Shown: piece by piece, positions 13,991 to 25,952 of the stretch | How the letters are laid out: each line of letters begins with the position of its first letter | Numbering within the stretch: position 1 is the stretch's first letter | Position numbers and translations under genes: made by a program | Assembly (NCBI GenBank): GCA_009667805.1 | Contig: CM019070.1 | Location: 57,664,735 to 57,728,734 of the forward strand | DNA length: 64,000 bases | Direction of reading: 5' to 3' | From: Leptobrachium leishanense | Lineage: Eukaryota; Chordata; Amphibia; Anura; Megophryidae | Notes under the pieces: generated by a model | Databases searched by the model: none | Seen by the model: only the letters and a program-made list of their open reading frames with translations | Told to the model about the DNA's origin: nothing

Positions 13991-14540
13991 GATTGAATGT
14001 CACTTGGGGGTTGAATAAAACTGATAATGATGTGAGCACAGAAAAGACATTTGTGGTTATTTCATTATAAATGTTATGTTATATTTGTCTGACCTACACG
14101 TGCCTCTTTGATTTAATTGTAAGCAAGATGACTGAATGATCAAAATCAATGTCAAAGTGGCCAAAAGACTCAATTTCAGTGGGGGTTGAATAATTTTGAA
14201 CACAACTGTATGTAATAAAGATGTGGTTGAGTTATTACCAGACCGTAAATATAAGAAATAAACAATCAATAAAAAAAAAAACTAAACATCCAGAAATTGC
14301 TTAATAGCAGGGATCACATGACTGATAGCCAGCCGTTATTTCATTATATTTAGAAATTTACATTTTTTTTCACCAGGCTAAGAAGGTTATTTATATGTGA
14401 TTCAGTACTAAATCAGTAGACATGAACAACATCACCAATGGCCTATGGTTTTTCTCAGTGTACCACAGTGATTAAATTTAGATCAATTTCCAGTACATCA
14501 GTTTTTTACAACTATAAATGGAGGACGTTTAAACATGTAG

Positions 14541-15257
14541 GGCCCTATTACAATCTTCGCGCATACATTTGCGCCGTTGCAAAAACGCATTAATGTGAGG
14601 GGCAAAACCCTTTGCGCTGAACGTCGTATTACAATGTCAGCGCAACAAACGCACATAATCGTCTACCACGGGTGAACCTGCGTGAACGCTGTTCGAGCTT
14701 ACTGTACGTCGCGCGTCCTATACTTAACATTGTGAGCGCAAATGCGTTTGTGTGCTGGTACGCAGATGGTATTACAATCTATGCACATGCATAGTCGTTG
14801 TGCGCATAATTTTAGCAACTCCTAAAAGCTGGTGTTAATGGCAAATTCTAACAACCTGGCCGACACCAAATAAACCAGCCACAAAAAAAAACAGCAAAGT
14901 ATAGTTACATATTCTAAACATACCAAATCAATAAATTTGAGAAGTTGTGTGTGTTTTTTTTATTGACGCAGCATATATGCGTAGATTGACTTTTACAGGC
15001 GCAAAAACTTAACGTGAGACAATTGTGGTTCTTAATTCTGATTGGCTGAATCGCATGAAAAAAAACAGCCCGCACACTGATTTCTGCGCGCAACGTTGCT
15101 GCTCGCGCTTTTGTGCGCGTCTCTTTTACGCGCGTTATTGCTCGACGGATGAAAAAATGAGCGAGGATTTTAATTCCAGCGTTGAACGTTTAACGCTGGG
15201 CACGCAAATTCACGCTTCGCGTGAGCGTTTTAACGCGAAGATTGTAATAGGGCCCGT
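14541..15257. mobile_element. Long inverted-repeat MITE (GGGCCCTATTACAATCTTCG ends)
   Basis: GGGCCCTATTACAATCTTCG at 14541 is matched by its reverse complement ending at 15257. The 717-bp interior is rich in CGC-containing words and has no convincing gene. GTA stands on both flanks, a possible 3-bp duplication. Superfamily unassigned. Confidence 0.75.
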
Positions 15258-15342
15258 ATAGTTTCTCTGTTGTCTCTTCCACTTTTCTGCCTTCAGCAGC
15301 AGTGTTGATTATGTTTTATCATTGGAACTTTGTTCTTTATAG

Positions 15343-15505
15343 CAGTGGTCCCTAACCCTGGTCAGGTTTTCCAGAAATGTGAAGCACAGCACAGGTGATA
15401 TGATTTGCTGCTCAGTGATTGCAGGATTCAGTCTGCATTTGCCCAAGGGGATCCTTAAAACCTGGTCTGTTAGTGGGCCCTGAGGACCAGGATTGGGGAC
15501 CACTG
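15343..15505. mobile_element. Short hAT-type MITE
   Basis: 163 bp with ends CAGTGGTCCCTAACCCTGGT and the near reverse complement ACCAGGATTGGGGACCACTG. Flanks CTTTATAG and TTTTATAG agree at 7 of 8 positions, giving a hAT-like 8-bp duplication. Confidence 0.85.
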
Positions 15506-15991
15506 TTTTATAGGGCTATCACAAGGTGGAGTAAAGCATGTTTGATGCTCTAATGAGTATTAAGGGCTGTTTATAGAACTGCCTATTGTTGGGAGTGTTT
15601 GTAGTTGAGGGAGATAATAGAATTACAATTTGGGAGACGTAGAATTGGACGTAGCGTTAGTAGACTGCTTGTATTCAAGACATATTACTACCGCTGTGCT
15701 CATAATAAAACCTGATGTCATGGGTTTAATGAACAAGTTCTCTATACCACTACTACTTTGTACCCCTCCAACATGATTGTCAGTATGCTGGGATAGCCCA
15801 ATAACAGCTACCCACGACGAGCACCATAACAGCTCTATATACTATCAAATGTCAGTTTGACTATAATGGGAAACCCAATATAACAATAAAATGTATGCAA
15901 GGAGTGCCCACTCTCTACTCCCATCCCTACTCTGACGGTATATATGTAGGGATGTGCCCACATATATTACAATATGTTTAATTGAACTTAC
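15506..15991. other. Intron of CLCA copy B, nothing recognised
   Basis: No frame with CLCA similarity and no repeat with clear ends. In particular the expected exon 3 block (YGDxPYTLQY) is absent. Confidence 0.5.
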
Positions 15992-16129
15992 CTTATCATA
16001 TGTTTCAGTCGTTCGTTTAGGGTAATTGTTTGGCGACCAGGTAGATGGGATCAGAATTTTTGCACTCCTTATGAAGAGCCTATTATTCGTAGCTTGAAAT
16101 AAATAGGTTGATGCGTCCTTGACCATAGT
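15992..16129 (-). CDS. clca: CLCA-family gene, copy B, exon 2
   Basis: 138 nt (46 codons) after an AAG acceptor and before a consensus donor GTAAGT. It reads TMVKDASTYLFQATNNRLFI, then RSAKILIPSTWSPNNYPKRT and TETYDK. It matches the MVxxASTYLFxATxxRxxF and KILIPxTW blocks of CLCA and joins exon 1 in frame. Exon 3 would be expected next but is not found between 15991 and 1; it lies outside the window or is lost. With only two exons visible, copy B may be a whole gene with an intron over 15.9 kb or a fragment. Confidence 0.85.
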
Positions 16130-16409
16130 CTTAATCAAAACAAAAATCATGCAGTAAAAAATTAATAATGTATTATTGAAAACTATTTAATAACAAAGGA
16201 GCCAGAGATAAAGAAAATATACACACCCCACTATAACATTGCCTTTGTTGTCTTATATATTCAAAATACTGTGTTCCATCCTCAAAAAAACTGTATAGGA
16301 CAATGCTTTAATTTATTTTCTGAAAATACAGAGAGGAAACACTGACGCCTGTGAGAGATACAATACTCATTAACAGAGGCTCTTTATTTTTCTATTTATT
16401 TAATCGCTG

Positions 16410-16826
16410 CGCTTTAAACTCTGTCTCTGTCCGTGAAAAAGTGCGTTCGAACAAATGGACGTATTTTTTCACGGAATACGAGATAGTGGTCATACGATGC
16501 GCATTTTCGTCTGTTTTGTACGGATCATCAATAAAACACTTTTTGAGTCTGGACGTTATGTTGGCCGGACATTAGCAGCGTCTGACATCTCCTAATCACG
16601 CACACACGCGGCTAGCGGACGCAGCGCACTCTGTGCGTCAGTACTAGCGGCTTGACGTTCTCGAAAAAAAATGCGTTTGTTTGCCACTTGCGTTGTGCGG
16701 CCGAACTTTCGTGCGGCTGTTCTTCGTATGCTGCCCGGCATTGGACGTCATTTGCTGCTACTACGGCCGTGATAAAGTGCGGCTGCACACGCGTTCGCAC
16801 TGCGTTCGTCTGACCCCAGCCATAGG
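16410..16826. mobile_element. Truncated inverted-repeat MITE (GTCAGACGAACGCA end)
   Basis: The right end TGCGTTCGTCTGACCCCAGC is the same as the ends of the element at 23513-23912 and of part of 60900-61365. The left end is not recognisable. CpG-rich and without a frame. Confidence 0.5.
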
Positions 16827-17210
16827 TTCTTAAAATCTCAAAGTGTTTCGTAGAAATAGAAATGTAAATCAAGTTTAAACCTTTCTTCTACTAGTTTCTT
16901 CTTTAATACAAATGTTATATAGTCCATTAGTTTAAATCAGGGATCTAAAAATCTGGCAAGCCAAATGGTTGTTGCCTACAATTTCCGAAATTATTCGAAT
17001 GCAATAAAGGGCTAGAGAATCATGGGAGGTGTAGTCCAGAAACCTCTGGGGGGGGGGCAGAGATTGAAATCCCTGGTTTAAATCCATAATTATCTTATCA
17101 TAAATTAAGTAATCACTTCTTTATTCATATAGCTTTATAAAATGCACATATTGCTTGAACGTGTTGACGAAGCTACTCTGTAAAAGTCATGAGATTCTGA
17201 CTTTAAAAAA

Positions 17211-17966
17211 GTTATTCACTAAGCACCGAATGGTGAATTTCGTGGCAGTTTTTATTTTCACCAAACTGTCAATTCGCCAAATATAGGTGAATTGACAGCA
17301 AAATACGGTGCAGTTTGGTAGGCTTAGGTAGTCTACAGCGTCAGTGAAATTGTCCCATAGAGATGTAATGGTTCGTCTATGCATAGGACGCCGAACTGCA
17401 TCAAAGTGTCAGTGAAATGCCTTGATTTTCAGTGATTCAGTTCGACAGGTTTAAAAAGGCGAATCTCATTTGATTCAATGTAAAAATGTGATCTAATTTT
17501 TAATTATTTTTTAAAAATATTTATTCTTTTCATTTTCAGTAAAAACCCTTTTCTTCTTTTATTGTCTAGAATACCTTTTTTTATTTTTTAGACGAAAATT
17601 TTGTTTTTCAATTTTTTAAAAAGCCATTATTTTTTTTATTAATGAACAGACTTTATTAACCTTTCTTAATATTTATACACCTTTTGAGCCATTTTTGTTG
17701 GTTTAAACACCTATTAGGAGAATAGGACAGTTCCATTTTTTTGTTTATTTTTTGCAGCTCGGTGGATGTCGCCAAGGCCACTTCGGTGCTCTTCGGTGAC
17801 ATTCTCCAACTTTTTCATGAGGCTTCGGCGTCTCCATCTTTGGCACACTACGGAGACCATCTGGTAGTGAATTCCCCATACTGTCGGTGAAATGGAATCT
17901 CCGAACTGCGCCGATTCGAAAAGAAGAGACATTTTGCTGACATTTCGGTGCTTAGTGAATAGACCC
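17211..17966. mobile_element. MITE with TATTCACTAAGCACCGAA ends
   Basis: GTTATTCACTAAGCACCGAA at 17211 and the reverse complement of GGGTCTATTCACTAAGCACC ending at 17966. It lies between the two CLCA copy B exons, in intron 1. A related end is present at 57300. Non-coding. Confidence 0.7.
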
Positions 17967-18554
17967 TTAAATCTCTTAATTTTGATAAGCCCCAAGTTAA
18001 GGAAGATGTAAAGCAAGAGTAAACCTCTCCTCTACTAAATGTCTTCAGTGCAACTGTCCAACATGAAAACACAAAATACCACCGCACTATTCCTACCTTA
18101 TTTGGAAAAAAATAGGTTTTTGGTTCCAATTTAGGGTTGGATATAAAGTGACCTAAACCCAGGGTGGAGCATGGATGAAGCCTGTACCCTGTTCTCATAG
18201 GAGGGTAAGTACATTAGCTGTAGATCCAGCATTATTGGGTTTTCATGAATAAACTGTAAATGGTTTTAAATGCACCATATGTCAAAAGGAAATTAGTTAA
18301 GGACTCCCCTAAGAGGTTTGCCTTGATGCTATGGCTAGGGGGCTTAATTAATTTTGGCCAAAAAAAGGAACTATAACCCTCCTTTTTTCATGTAATAATA
18401 TACTTTTATTAGATTAAATGCACAATTTTCATATAGATTAGGTGCACACTTCTGTTTCTCACACGACTTTAGAAAAAGTATACATCGCTTCATCATATTA
18501 CCTGTGAAAAATGTAATAATATGTTTTGCCAAATTTTCTTCTAAAAGGGAATAA

Positions 18555-18668
18555 AATCTAAATAAAATAAATATAAATATAAATAAATAAATATAAATAA
18601 ATATAATAAATAAATATAAATAAATAAATAAATGTATATAAATCTAAATAAAATATAAATAAAATGCA
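18555..18668. repeat. AT-rich simple repeat (AAATA/AAAT)n
   Basis: About 110 bp of AAATA, AAAT and TAAA words with few interruptions, 80 bp beyond CLCA copy B exon 1 on the intron side. Confidence 0.9.
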
Positions 18669-18746
18669 TCGGGAATAAAATCTAAAAAGGTTAAAACTGA
18701 TTTAAATTACATATATATTTATATCCTGTCGCATGGTGTTCCTTAC

Positions 18747-18905
18747 CTCAATATTTTGGATGATTTTGAAATCTTCTTTTAAGGCAGGATTAATGGCAAT
18801 AAGAATATCTTCATATCCACCATTATTAAGTGTAACCCTTGAACATCTGGCTGTTTTCAGAGCGTACAATATTAAAATTAAAGAAAAAACATTCCGGAAA
18901 GCCAT
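18747..18905 (-). CDS. clca: CLCA-family gene, copy B, exon 1 (signal peptide)
   Basis: Coding from ATG at 18905 to donor GTAAGG, 53 codons. It begins MAFRNVFSLILILYALKTAR, a hydrophobic signal peptide, followed by CSRVTLNNGGYEDILIAINP and EDFKIIQNIE. Family comparison: NNGGYEDIxIAINPxxxED..IIQNI is the first block of mature CLCA proteins. The start is the first ATG upstream of the signal peptide. It lies about 22.4 kb beyond the stop of copy A in the same orientation, so it begins a second, tandem gene. Confidence 0.85.
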
Positions 18906-19261
18906 TGTGTGCCCTGTGCGCACAAAAACCCGTTTAGCTCTATATGCTCAACATCAATACATGTAACTGCTTGTCATAGCTGCGAATGGACTTTGATACC
19001 TTCTTACATGTTAGATATTATATGCATATATACGTGTACAATAAAAATGACAATTACTGCTTAATTAGCATAGATAATAATAATAAGGAAATACTGTTTA
19101 CTTACAGTGCGGTTGATAGTTGACATTTATGGCTTCCCAAAGAATTCATTGGAATGAGATTTTTCAAATTAAATACAGGAATTTGTTTACTAAAGGTCAA
19201 ATTGTGTTAACGTTGACATTTGACGTGTAAGGTGAAATAGCTAAAAGACTTTCCTGTAAGG

Positions 19262-20385
19262 AAGGGCCCCCTGCTATTCACAATATTCATAAACGATCTG
19301 CCCAATGTCTGCAAAGCTTCAACTGTACACATGTACACAGATGACACTGTAATCTATACCAGCAAACCAAATCTCCCACAGCTGGAGACAGTGCTGCAAG
19401 AACAATTCACAGAGGTAGAAAAGTGGATCACAGATAACAAACGTTTTCTAAATACTGACAAAACTTTTACAATGCTCTTTGGAACCGCACCTAAACTACA
19501 CAAATTGCAAACACCCCATCTATGTGTTGGGACAAAATCAAATGGCACGCTGACCACAGTCGCTTCTCTCAAATACCTAGGTATGTGGTTAGACCCAAAT
19601 CTATCCTTTATCCCCCACATCGAAAAACTCTCATCTAAACTCTACCCCAAACTAGGTGCCCTGTACAGAAACAAATCCTGCCTGAGCCCCGCGGTAAGAA
19701 AGCAGATTGTACAACAAATGCTTATGCCAGCCATTGAATACAGAGATGTAGTGTATGCAGCCGCCCCGCAAACACACCTCCAGAAACTTACTACATTGTA
19801 TAACTCATTCTGTCGCTTTGTGCTACAATGTAACTACATGACACACCATTGTGACATGTTAAAAGAACTAAACTGGCCATCACTGGACTCTAGACGCACC
19901 CTTCACCTTTCCAACCTGGTGTTTAATAAGAGCTTTTCTGGGAAGCTACCACCCTACCTGAATATGCTGCTTCCCCCGGCAGTTCCCTCATCCTATAACC
20001 TCAGATCCAGGACCAGCACCTTACTTGCTATACCGCAATACAAAAAGAAAGTGGCTCGATCCTCATTTTCCTACAGAGCACCGCAAATATGGAATAACCT
20101 CCCAGACACCGTCAAATCTTCCCCCAGTCTAAAGTCCCTTAAGACTTCCCTATTAACATACCTCAATACGAAATGCACCTGTAAACATGTAACATAATGA
20201 CTTTATTTCCTACATATTTATTTTTCTGTTAATCTGTATATTTGGTCTTGTGTTAATATCTTGCATTTTACTATTTTGTATTTCTGTAACCACTCAATGT
20301 TCTCGAACCCAGGACATACTTGAAAACGAGAGAAATCTCAATGTATCCTTCCTGGTAAAATCCTTTATAAATAAATAAATTCCCG
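19262..20385 (+). mobile_element. 5'-truncated non-LTR retrotransposon (CR1/L2/Rex1-like)
   Basis: The frame from about 19268 to 20197 encodes the C-terminal half of a LINE reverse transcriptase: LLFTIFINDLPNVCKA, then MYTDDTVIYT (the catalytic box is YTDD rather than the usual YADD), LKYLGMWLDPNLSF and the terminal [20 protein letters not shown]. It is followed by a 3' UTR ending TCCTTCCTGGTAAAATCC and an ATAAATAAAT tail. The frame is open over 288 codons, so the copy is fairly young. It lies about 360 bp upstream of CLCA copy B exon 1. Confidence 0.87.
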
Positions 20386-21059
20386 TTCTAAGCTACACGC
20401 CAAGGTATACGTTTTATTTACATATGTGTATTTTATTTACAAATCGTGGTTTTGTAGCTAGATCTGTGTTGCATTCAATGAACGTTTCTACTATATCTAG
20501 AATAGAGCTGAGAGGTCTCTAAAGTAAATACAAACAGAAAATCATAAGAAATTCAAAAATGGCTACAGTCTCTCAAGGTCTGAGATGGAGAGGCTGGATA
20601 GGACTTTCCAAAATGAGAGTTTCTGTCTGCAAAAACTGCAAATTCAATCTTGTTAATAAAAAAACTGAGCAGATTTTTATTACTGGTTTTAATGTCAGGA
20701 TGATTGTTTGTGGCCCCTATTCTGCAGTTGCCAGTAAAAGAGAAACGGTGAGTGAAATAACAATATGTTTGGGTTTTTAAGGCAACATAAAAATCGGCAC
20801 ACTCCAGTTTTCCTTACAGTCTCCCTTTTACCACAGCTATTTCACACACACACCACTTTACCAGATGCTGGCATTGGAATGAAGCGGAGGTGCAGACTGA
20901 TACCAACAGCAGATGCCACCAACGGTATCCATAGGACTCCATGGACCCTAGTGTCTCCCTGCCACAAGCTCTGCATGAACTAGGAGCTGGGTACTGTTTG
21001 GGTTTGGGAACTGTTATGGACACTGGGAACTAAAGAATTTATTGTCTTCCCTCCCTCTA
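20386..21059. other. Intergenic, nothing recognised
   Basis: No frame with recognisable similarity and no terminal repeats seen. Confidence 0.4.
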
Positions 21060-22012
21060 AGTCTGACACTCCAGCACCTATTTCTCTTTAGGCGAATAGT
21101 GTCACCATTATTTCCACCTCACAGGCTCAATGCCTTGGTGTCCTCTTTGATTCTAATCTAGCCTTCACTTGTCATATTCAGTCATAAAATATCATTTTCA
21201 GCTAAAAAGAACTGCCCATATCCATCCCTTTATGTAGCAGGACTCTATTAAAATGCTCATTCAAGCCCTTGGTAATTCCCACCTTGACTACTGTAACCCT
21301 CTTTTTATTGGCCTTAAACAATCTCAGATTTACCCTATGCAGTCTATAATGATCTCCTCTGCTAGACTCATCCACCTCATATCCTGGACCTCTCACACTT
21401 CGCCCCTCTGTCAGTCTCTACACTGGCTCCCTGTTTCCTATAGAATTCAATTCAAACTAATGGTTCTCACATGCAAAGTTCTCCATATCTGTGCTCTTGC
21501 CAACGTCTCCTCTCTTATTATTTTCTATCCTGGTTGTTTCGCTCAGCCAATGATCTGATATTATCTTCACCTGGTATTCGCACAGCCAACTCTCACCTTC
21601 AGGACTTTTTCTGAGCTGCCCCCTATTTATGGATCTCTCTTGTAACACTCTCCCTGTGACTGCAATCTTTCAAGACATCTGCAAAAACACATTATCTCAA
21701 AGAGGCCTATCACCTCGATCCATAACCTCCTCTATTGCAACTTTCCTGGTCCATCTCCTACACAAACCCCATGCATCCTATTTCTTCTCATACTCAGCTA
21801 TTTACCTACCTCAGTGTGTCACAACCTCTCGTCTCACGTTGTAAACTCTTGATCTCTTCTCCCATTGTTCTAGGTGTATCTAACATGTTTGTTAAATTGG
21901 TTTGTTTTCCACCCATTGTGCAGCTCTGCAGAATTTGTTGGCAATTTGCAAATGCTTGCAAATGTAATTGTAAAGCACATCTTCCTTCATATTAACTCAA
22001 TCTGGTCTCATT
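21060..22012 (+). mobile_element. Degenerate L2-like LINE fragment
   Basis: Broken frames retain LINE C-terminal words such as GNSHLDYCNPLF and LHWLPVSYRIQFKLM with LTCKVLH. A 3' part with GCTCTGCAGAATTTGTTGGC recalls the L2 tail also seen at 47770-47800. Old copy with many stops. Confidence 0.75.
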
Positions 22013-22037
22013 GTGGAGTACTGCAAATTAATTTAGT

Positions 22038-23278
22038 TTAACCACTTCACTGCGGAGGACGTGCTCAGCGCGTCCACCCGCAGTATCGTTCCTTGCGGAG
22101 GACGCGCTGAGCGCGTCCTCCCTTTGGGGCCAGCGTTCGGCCGGGTTCCGGCCGATCGCTGGCCCCCCCGGTGCAGGCTGACATCCTCGATGTCAGCCCA
22201 GCACCCAGGACTGCCGCCGGAGTAATTAGGTGTCATCGCGGGGGCGCGATGACACCTAATTCAGGCACCCCCCCCGCAAGTGCGGAGGAGGCGCCTGAAA
22301 GGGAGGGGGGAGGTCCTTCGGACCTCTCTCCCTCCCGATCGGCGGCGTGCAGGGGGTTAACCCAGGCACCGTTTGGAAGCCTGCCCTTCCAAATGGTACC
22401 TGGCATTAACCCCATGGGGGCCGGATCACGAATCGGCGCTGAAAAGCGCCGGTTCGTGATCCTTTCCCGGAGCTGGCCAACATCTTGGATGTCAGCCAAG
22501 CTTCTGGGAATGCCCCCTGAGGACTGGCGTCATCGTGCATAGCACGATGACGCCAGTCCTGGAGTTAACCCCTAACTGCCACCAATGGTGGAGATAGGGG
22601 GTTCCAATGAAACTCCTATCTCCCGATCCGTGGCAGTTAGGGGTTAATGTTTGGTATTGTTGGATCGGCCAGAGCATGGCCGTTTCAACAATATCAAACA
22701 TGAGTATGAAAAAGTTTTTTAAAAAAAAAAAATATATATAAAAAATATATATATATATTTTAAAAAAAAATTATAAAAAAAAAAATAAACAAGTTTTTTT
22801 TTTTTTTTTTTGCTTCGTTAATGCAGCAATATTGTTTCCATTTCAATTATAATGTGAACAATAATGCTGCACTAACAATTTTTGTATGCGGTGCGTTTGT
22901 TAAAAATCACGTAATTTTCCCCAAAAAAAAATGTAACGAGACCCCATCTCTAATTTTTTTAACAAGCGCACCCCATACAAAATATAACCGCAATTGCTCG
23001 CATGTTAAAATGTGAAAAAAACCCACTTTACACGTTGTAAATTATTGAAAATTCATATTTTATTGCATTTTTTGTTATAATATACAGACAGGTCATGACG
23101 TATACTTATAATAATGACATATTATGAATCTGCCGAGTCTGGCAGAAAGAACGATATATAATATGTCTGGGTCATATACTAAAATAAGCCTTCAAAACAC
23201 GTTTAAACATGATGAGCAAAATCGGTAAAAATGACCTCAGCACAGAGGCGAGAAATGCCTCAGCAGCAAAAGGGTTAA
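22038..23278. mobile_element. TTAA-flanked non-autonomous element (piggyBac-like ends)
   Basis: Bounded by TTAACCACTTCACTGC at 22038 and by the reverse complement of TTAACCCTTTTGCTGC at 23278. TTAA on both sides fits a piggyBac-type duplication. The left 650 bp are a run of hairpins (separate entry); the right part is AT-rich with A and T tracts around 22710-22815. No transposase frame. Confidence 0.75.
22053..22700. repeat. Array of about 13 consecutive DNA hairpins
   Basis: Inverted repeats follow one another almost without gaps: 22053-22082 (imperfect), 22097-22121 (GGAGGACGCGCT arms, perfect), 22126-22166, 22176-22198 (GGCTGACATC arms), 22224-22261 (17-bp perfect arms, 4-nt loop), 22262-22297, 22301-22336, 22351-22411, 22423-22462, 22471-22503 (imperfect), 22520-22560 (19-bp perfect arms, 3-nt loop), 22565-22647 (18-bp outer arms with an inner stem), 22649-22700. 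The arm sequences differ, so this is not one tandem repeat. The segment is GC-rich against AT-rich surroundings. Confidence 0.9.
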
Positions 23279-23512
23279 TGCTCAAGGAATTCATTTGCAA
23301 ATGGGCTCGAAAGTACATCCCTAAAGTTGCGGTACATTAGACATAGCAACCGGTGGGTTGTAGCCTGCTGGAGCTGGGAATGAAAGGTTGCTTGTACACT
23401 TTCAGCTGCAATTGTAGATACTATTCCAAGATTGACCAGTAAAAGGAGCCCTGTGCCTGTCAAATATCGCAGAGTGTCTCAATGCATTGTAATGATTACC
23501 AGTGCATTTAGG

Positions 23513-23912
23513 CTGGGGTCAGACGAACGCTGTTTGAACGTGCGTTTAGCCACACTTTATTACTGCTGTGGTAGCAGCTAATGACGTCCAATGATGACCA
23601 GCATACAAAGTACGGCCGGACAACGCAAGCGGCAAACGAACGCATTATTGCAAGAACATCGAACCGCTAGTACTGACGCACAGAGTGCGCTGCGTCGGCA
23701 TAGCGGCGTGTGTGCGTGATTAGGAGACGTCAGACGCTGCACATGTCTGGCCTACATCACGTCCATTTGTTTTTTATAGCTCCGTCAAAAATCACGGCCG
23801 TAATTGCGCACCGTGTGACCGCTATCGCGTCTGCCAAAAAGTGTGTCCATGCGTCTGGACACACTGTTTGACGGAAGATGCGAAAAATGTGTTAGTCTGA
23901 CCCTAGCCTAAG
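23513..23912. mobile_element. Inverted-repeat MITE (TAGGCTGGGGTCAGAC ends)
   Basis: TTAGGCTGGGGTCAGACGAA at about 23509-23528 is matched by GTCTGACCCTAGCCTAAG ending near 23912. Interior is CpG-rich, non-coding. Related to 16410-16826. Confidence 0.75.
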
Positions 23913-24384
23913 ACTGTTCGGATCTGTGTCTGTTTGTGTGGTTGTGTATGTAATGTATTGAGGGGTAATGCAAAGTGGTTAACCACAAAACCATTTGTTA
24001 CTGCCAGTGGGTTTATGGAAAATTACTTAGTAGTGAAAGGGTTAATATACAGTATTTATAGAGCTTGTAATTGTTGAAAATTAAGACATTTTCTCAACTC
24101 CCCAAGGCTGGATTGTACATTATTTTAATAGCAAAAGAAGGAGAGCAACCGAAAGCTCCCAATGGCATTCTGGCAATGTTTATTTCAGGAAGAAACAGCA
24201 ATATTTCGACTGATTCACAACCTTTCACAAGCCTTGGCGTTGTCATTCTGCAATGGTCACATCCATGTTGAAATACAAACAAAAGATAGAAGCCGACTCC
24301 AGAGTAGGTGCAATATACATTGTTTTTATTTTGTATATAGCAGAGGAATTGTGCCACGTTTCAGTCTTTAAACCTTAATTTTTT

Positions 24385-24582
24385 TATAGAAAGGAATTTT
24401 CCAGGAAGGATACATTGAGATTTCTCTCGTTTTCAAGTATGTCCTGGATGGCGAGTATGTACCGTTGGGTGTCTTGCCCAAGGACACTTACTGGAGAGGT
24501 GCTCGTCGGGATTGAACCCATGTCTCCACAGGCTCTCTCTATGCAGAGCAGTGATGTTACCTCTACTCCACCCAGCCGGTAT
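24385..24582 (-). mobile_element. tRNA-derived SINE with a LINE-type 3' tail
   Basis: On the minus strand: a tRNA-like head (GGAGTAGAGGTAACATCACT, then GGTTCAATCCCGACG as B box), a middle part (CTTGGGCAAGACACCCAA) and a tail GAGAAATCTCAATGTATCCT followed by TCCTGG. The tail is the same as the 3' end of the LINE at 19262-20385. Confidence 0.85.
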
Positions 24583-24838
24583 GATCACCCATGTTGAAAC
24601 GTTCAGAGATTCTACTGCTAAAATTTATATAGCTTTATAAGGATAAACATGTGCATTTTTTATCATTGTTTTAATATAAGATTAATATAAAAAAGTATAT
24701 AAAATGAAAATGGAAAACAAGAAATAATATTTATACCGGCCAATTGCACAAGTATTTGCTCTCATGCCCCTGATGCCCCTGATACCAGAAGCCATCACTG
24801 GGCTGGCTTGCCAGGTGGTATGTCAGGGCTGGAGTTGG

Positions 24839-25112
24839 CTGACAGAATGCTCTAACAGCATTCTGCCAGACCCCTCCGGCTAGACGCATTCCAGCAAGCG
24901 GCCGCTGGCATATGAAAATTGTAACGCAGCTCCTCTGGGGCAGCGCTCTTGCAAGATCTTGCAGAGTTCACTAGATCTTGCAAACTCCTCAAGATCTCAC
25001 ATGCACGTGGCCCCAGCGGAGCCGCTTTACAACCGTCACATGCCAGCGGCCGCTCATTGGAACACAGCCAGCCAGAGGGGCCTGGCAGAATGCTGTTAGC
25101 GCATTCTTCCAG
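24839..25112. repeat. Long inverted repeat, about 274 bp
   Basis: The left arm with AACAGCATTCTGCCAG and GCGGCCGCTGGCAT and the right arm with their reverse complements extend almost to the middle, so the segment folds on itself along most of its length. A palindromic MITE is likely; no end sequence or duplication was defined. Confidence 0.75.
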
Positions 25113-25944
25113 CTGCCCCAGGGCCCTATTCCCTAGTGTGATCTAAAATGGGGACACTAATGGGGAAAATCTGCACCTGCAGGTTTCCTGTAGCGTCCCT
25201 ATTTTAGAGTGACATTCCGGGGCAGACACTACCTCGGCACCTTGCCCTGGAACGCAATGCTAAATGCTGGGATACTCACAGTAGTGCTTCCGTGCCACTG
25301 CAAGTATTACCTTCTGGAGTCCATATGACTCCATGGAGGTTTGTGCTTCCAGCTGCGAGATCGCACAGCGCCGTAGAGTGATTGTGGAGGGAGATTGGGA
25401 ACTATTTCTTCCCAGTCTCACTCTGCTCCCAGCGACAAGAAGTGGTGGATAGGGCCACCGTTCTCACCGTGGGATGAGAGGTGAGTATGGGATTTATTGG
25501 GGGGGTTTAGGGGGTGCTAAGTGATTTTGCAAAGGCGGAATCATTTAGCACCAGCTTTTAGGTGTAGCTAAAATTTTGCTAATTACTGATTGCACTCTCC
25601 ATGTCAAGTAAAGGATGCGCAAAATACAGTAAGCTCACGGAATCAAGCTCAAAGTGATTTCTTACGTGTTTAGCATCAGGAAGGTAATAAGGGGGTCATG
25701 TGTTAAAGTCACTTATCCTAGCAATAAGGCTTACATATCTGAATGCTAAAGTTAGTATTCACTAGGAAATAGTGTCCCCATGTCTTAGGTCTGGGATAGA
25801 GATATACTGTATATATAGATAAAAAGGAGGAAGCCGGTCACTCATTTCCAAGTAAGATAGCTGTAAGCCAGAGCCGCTTACGGAGTAGTATATACCCCGG
25901 TGCAATCTCCCAAAGCAGTATCGGTATATAATAAATAAATGGTG
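25113..25944. other. Intergenic, nothing recognised
   Basis: No coding similarity. The last 150 bp (25794-25944) continue at 30062 across the hAT insertion and probably belong to an older unidentified repeat. Confidence 0.4.
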
Positions 25945-25952
25945 GAGGGAGG

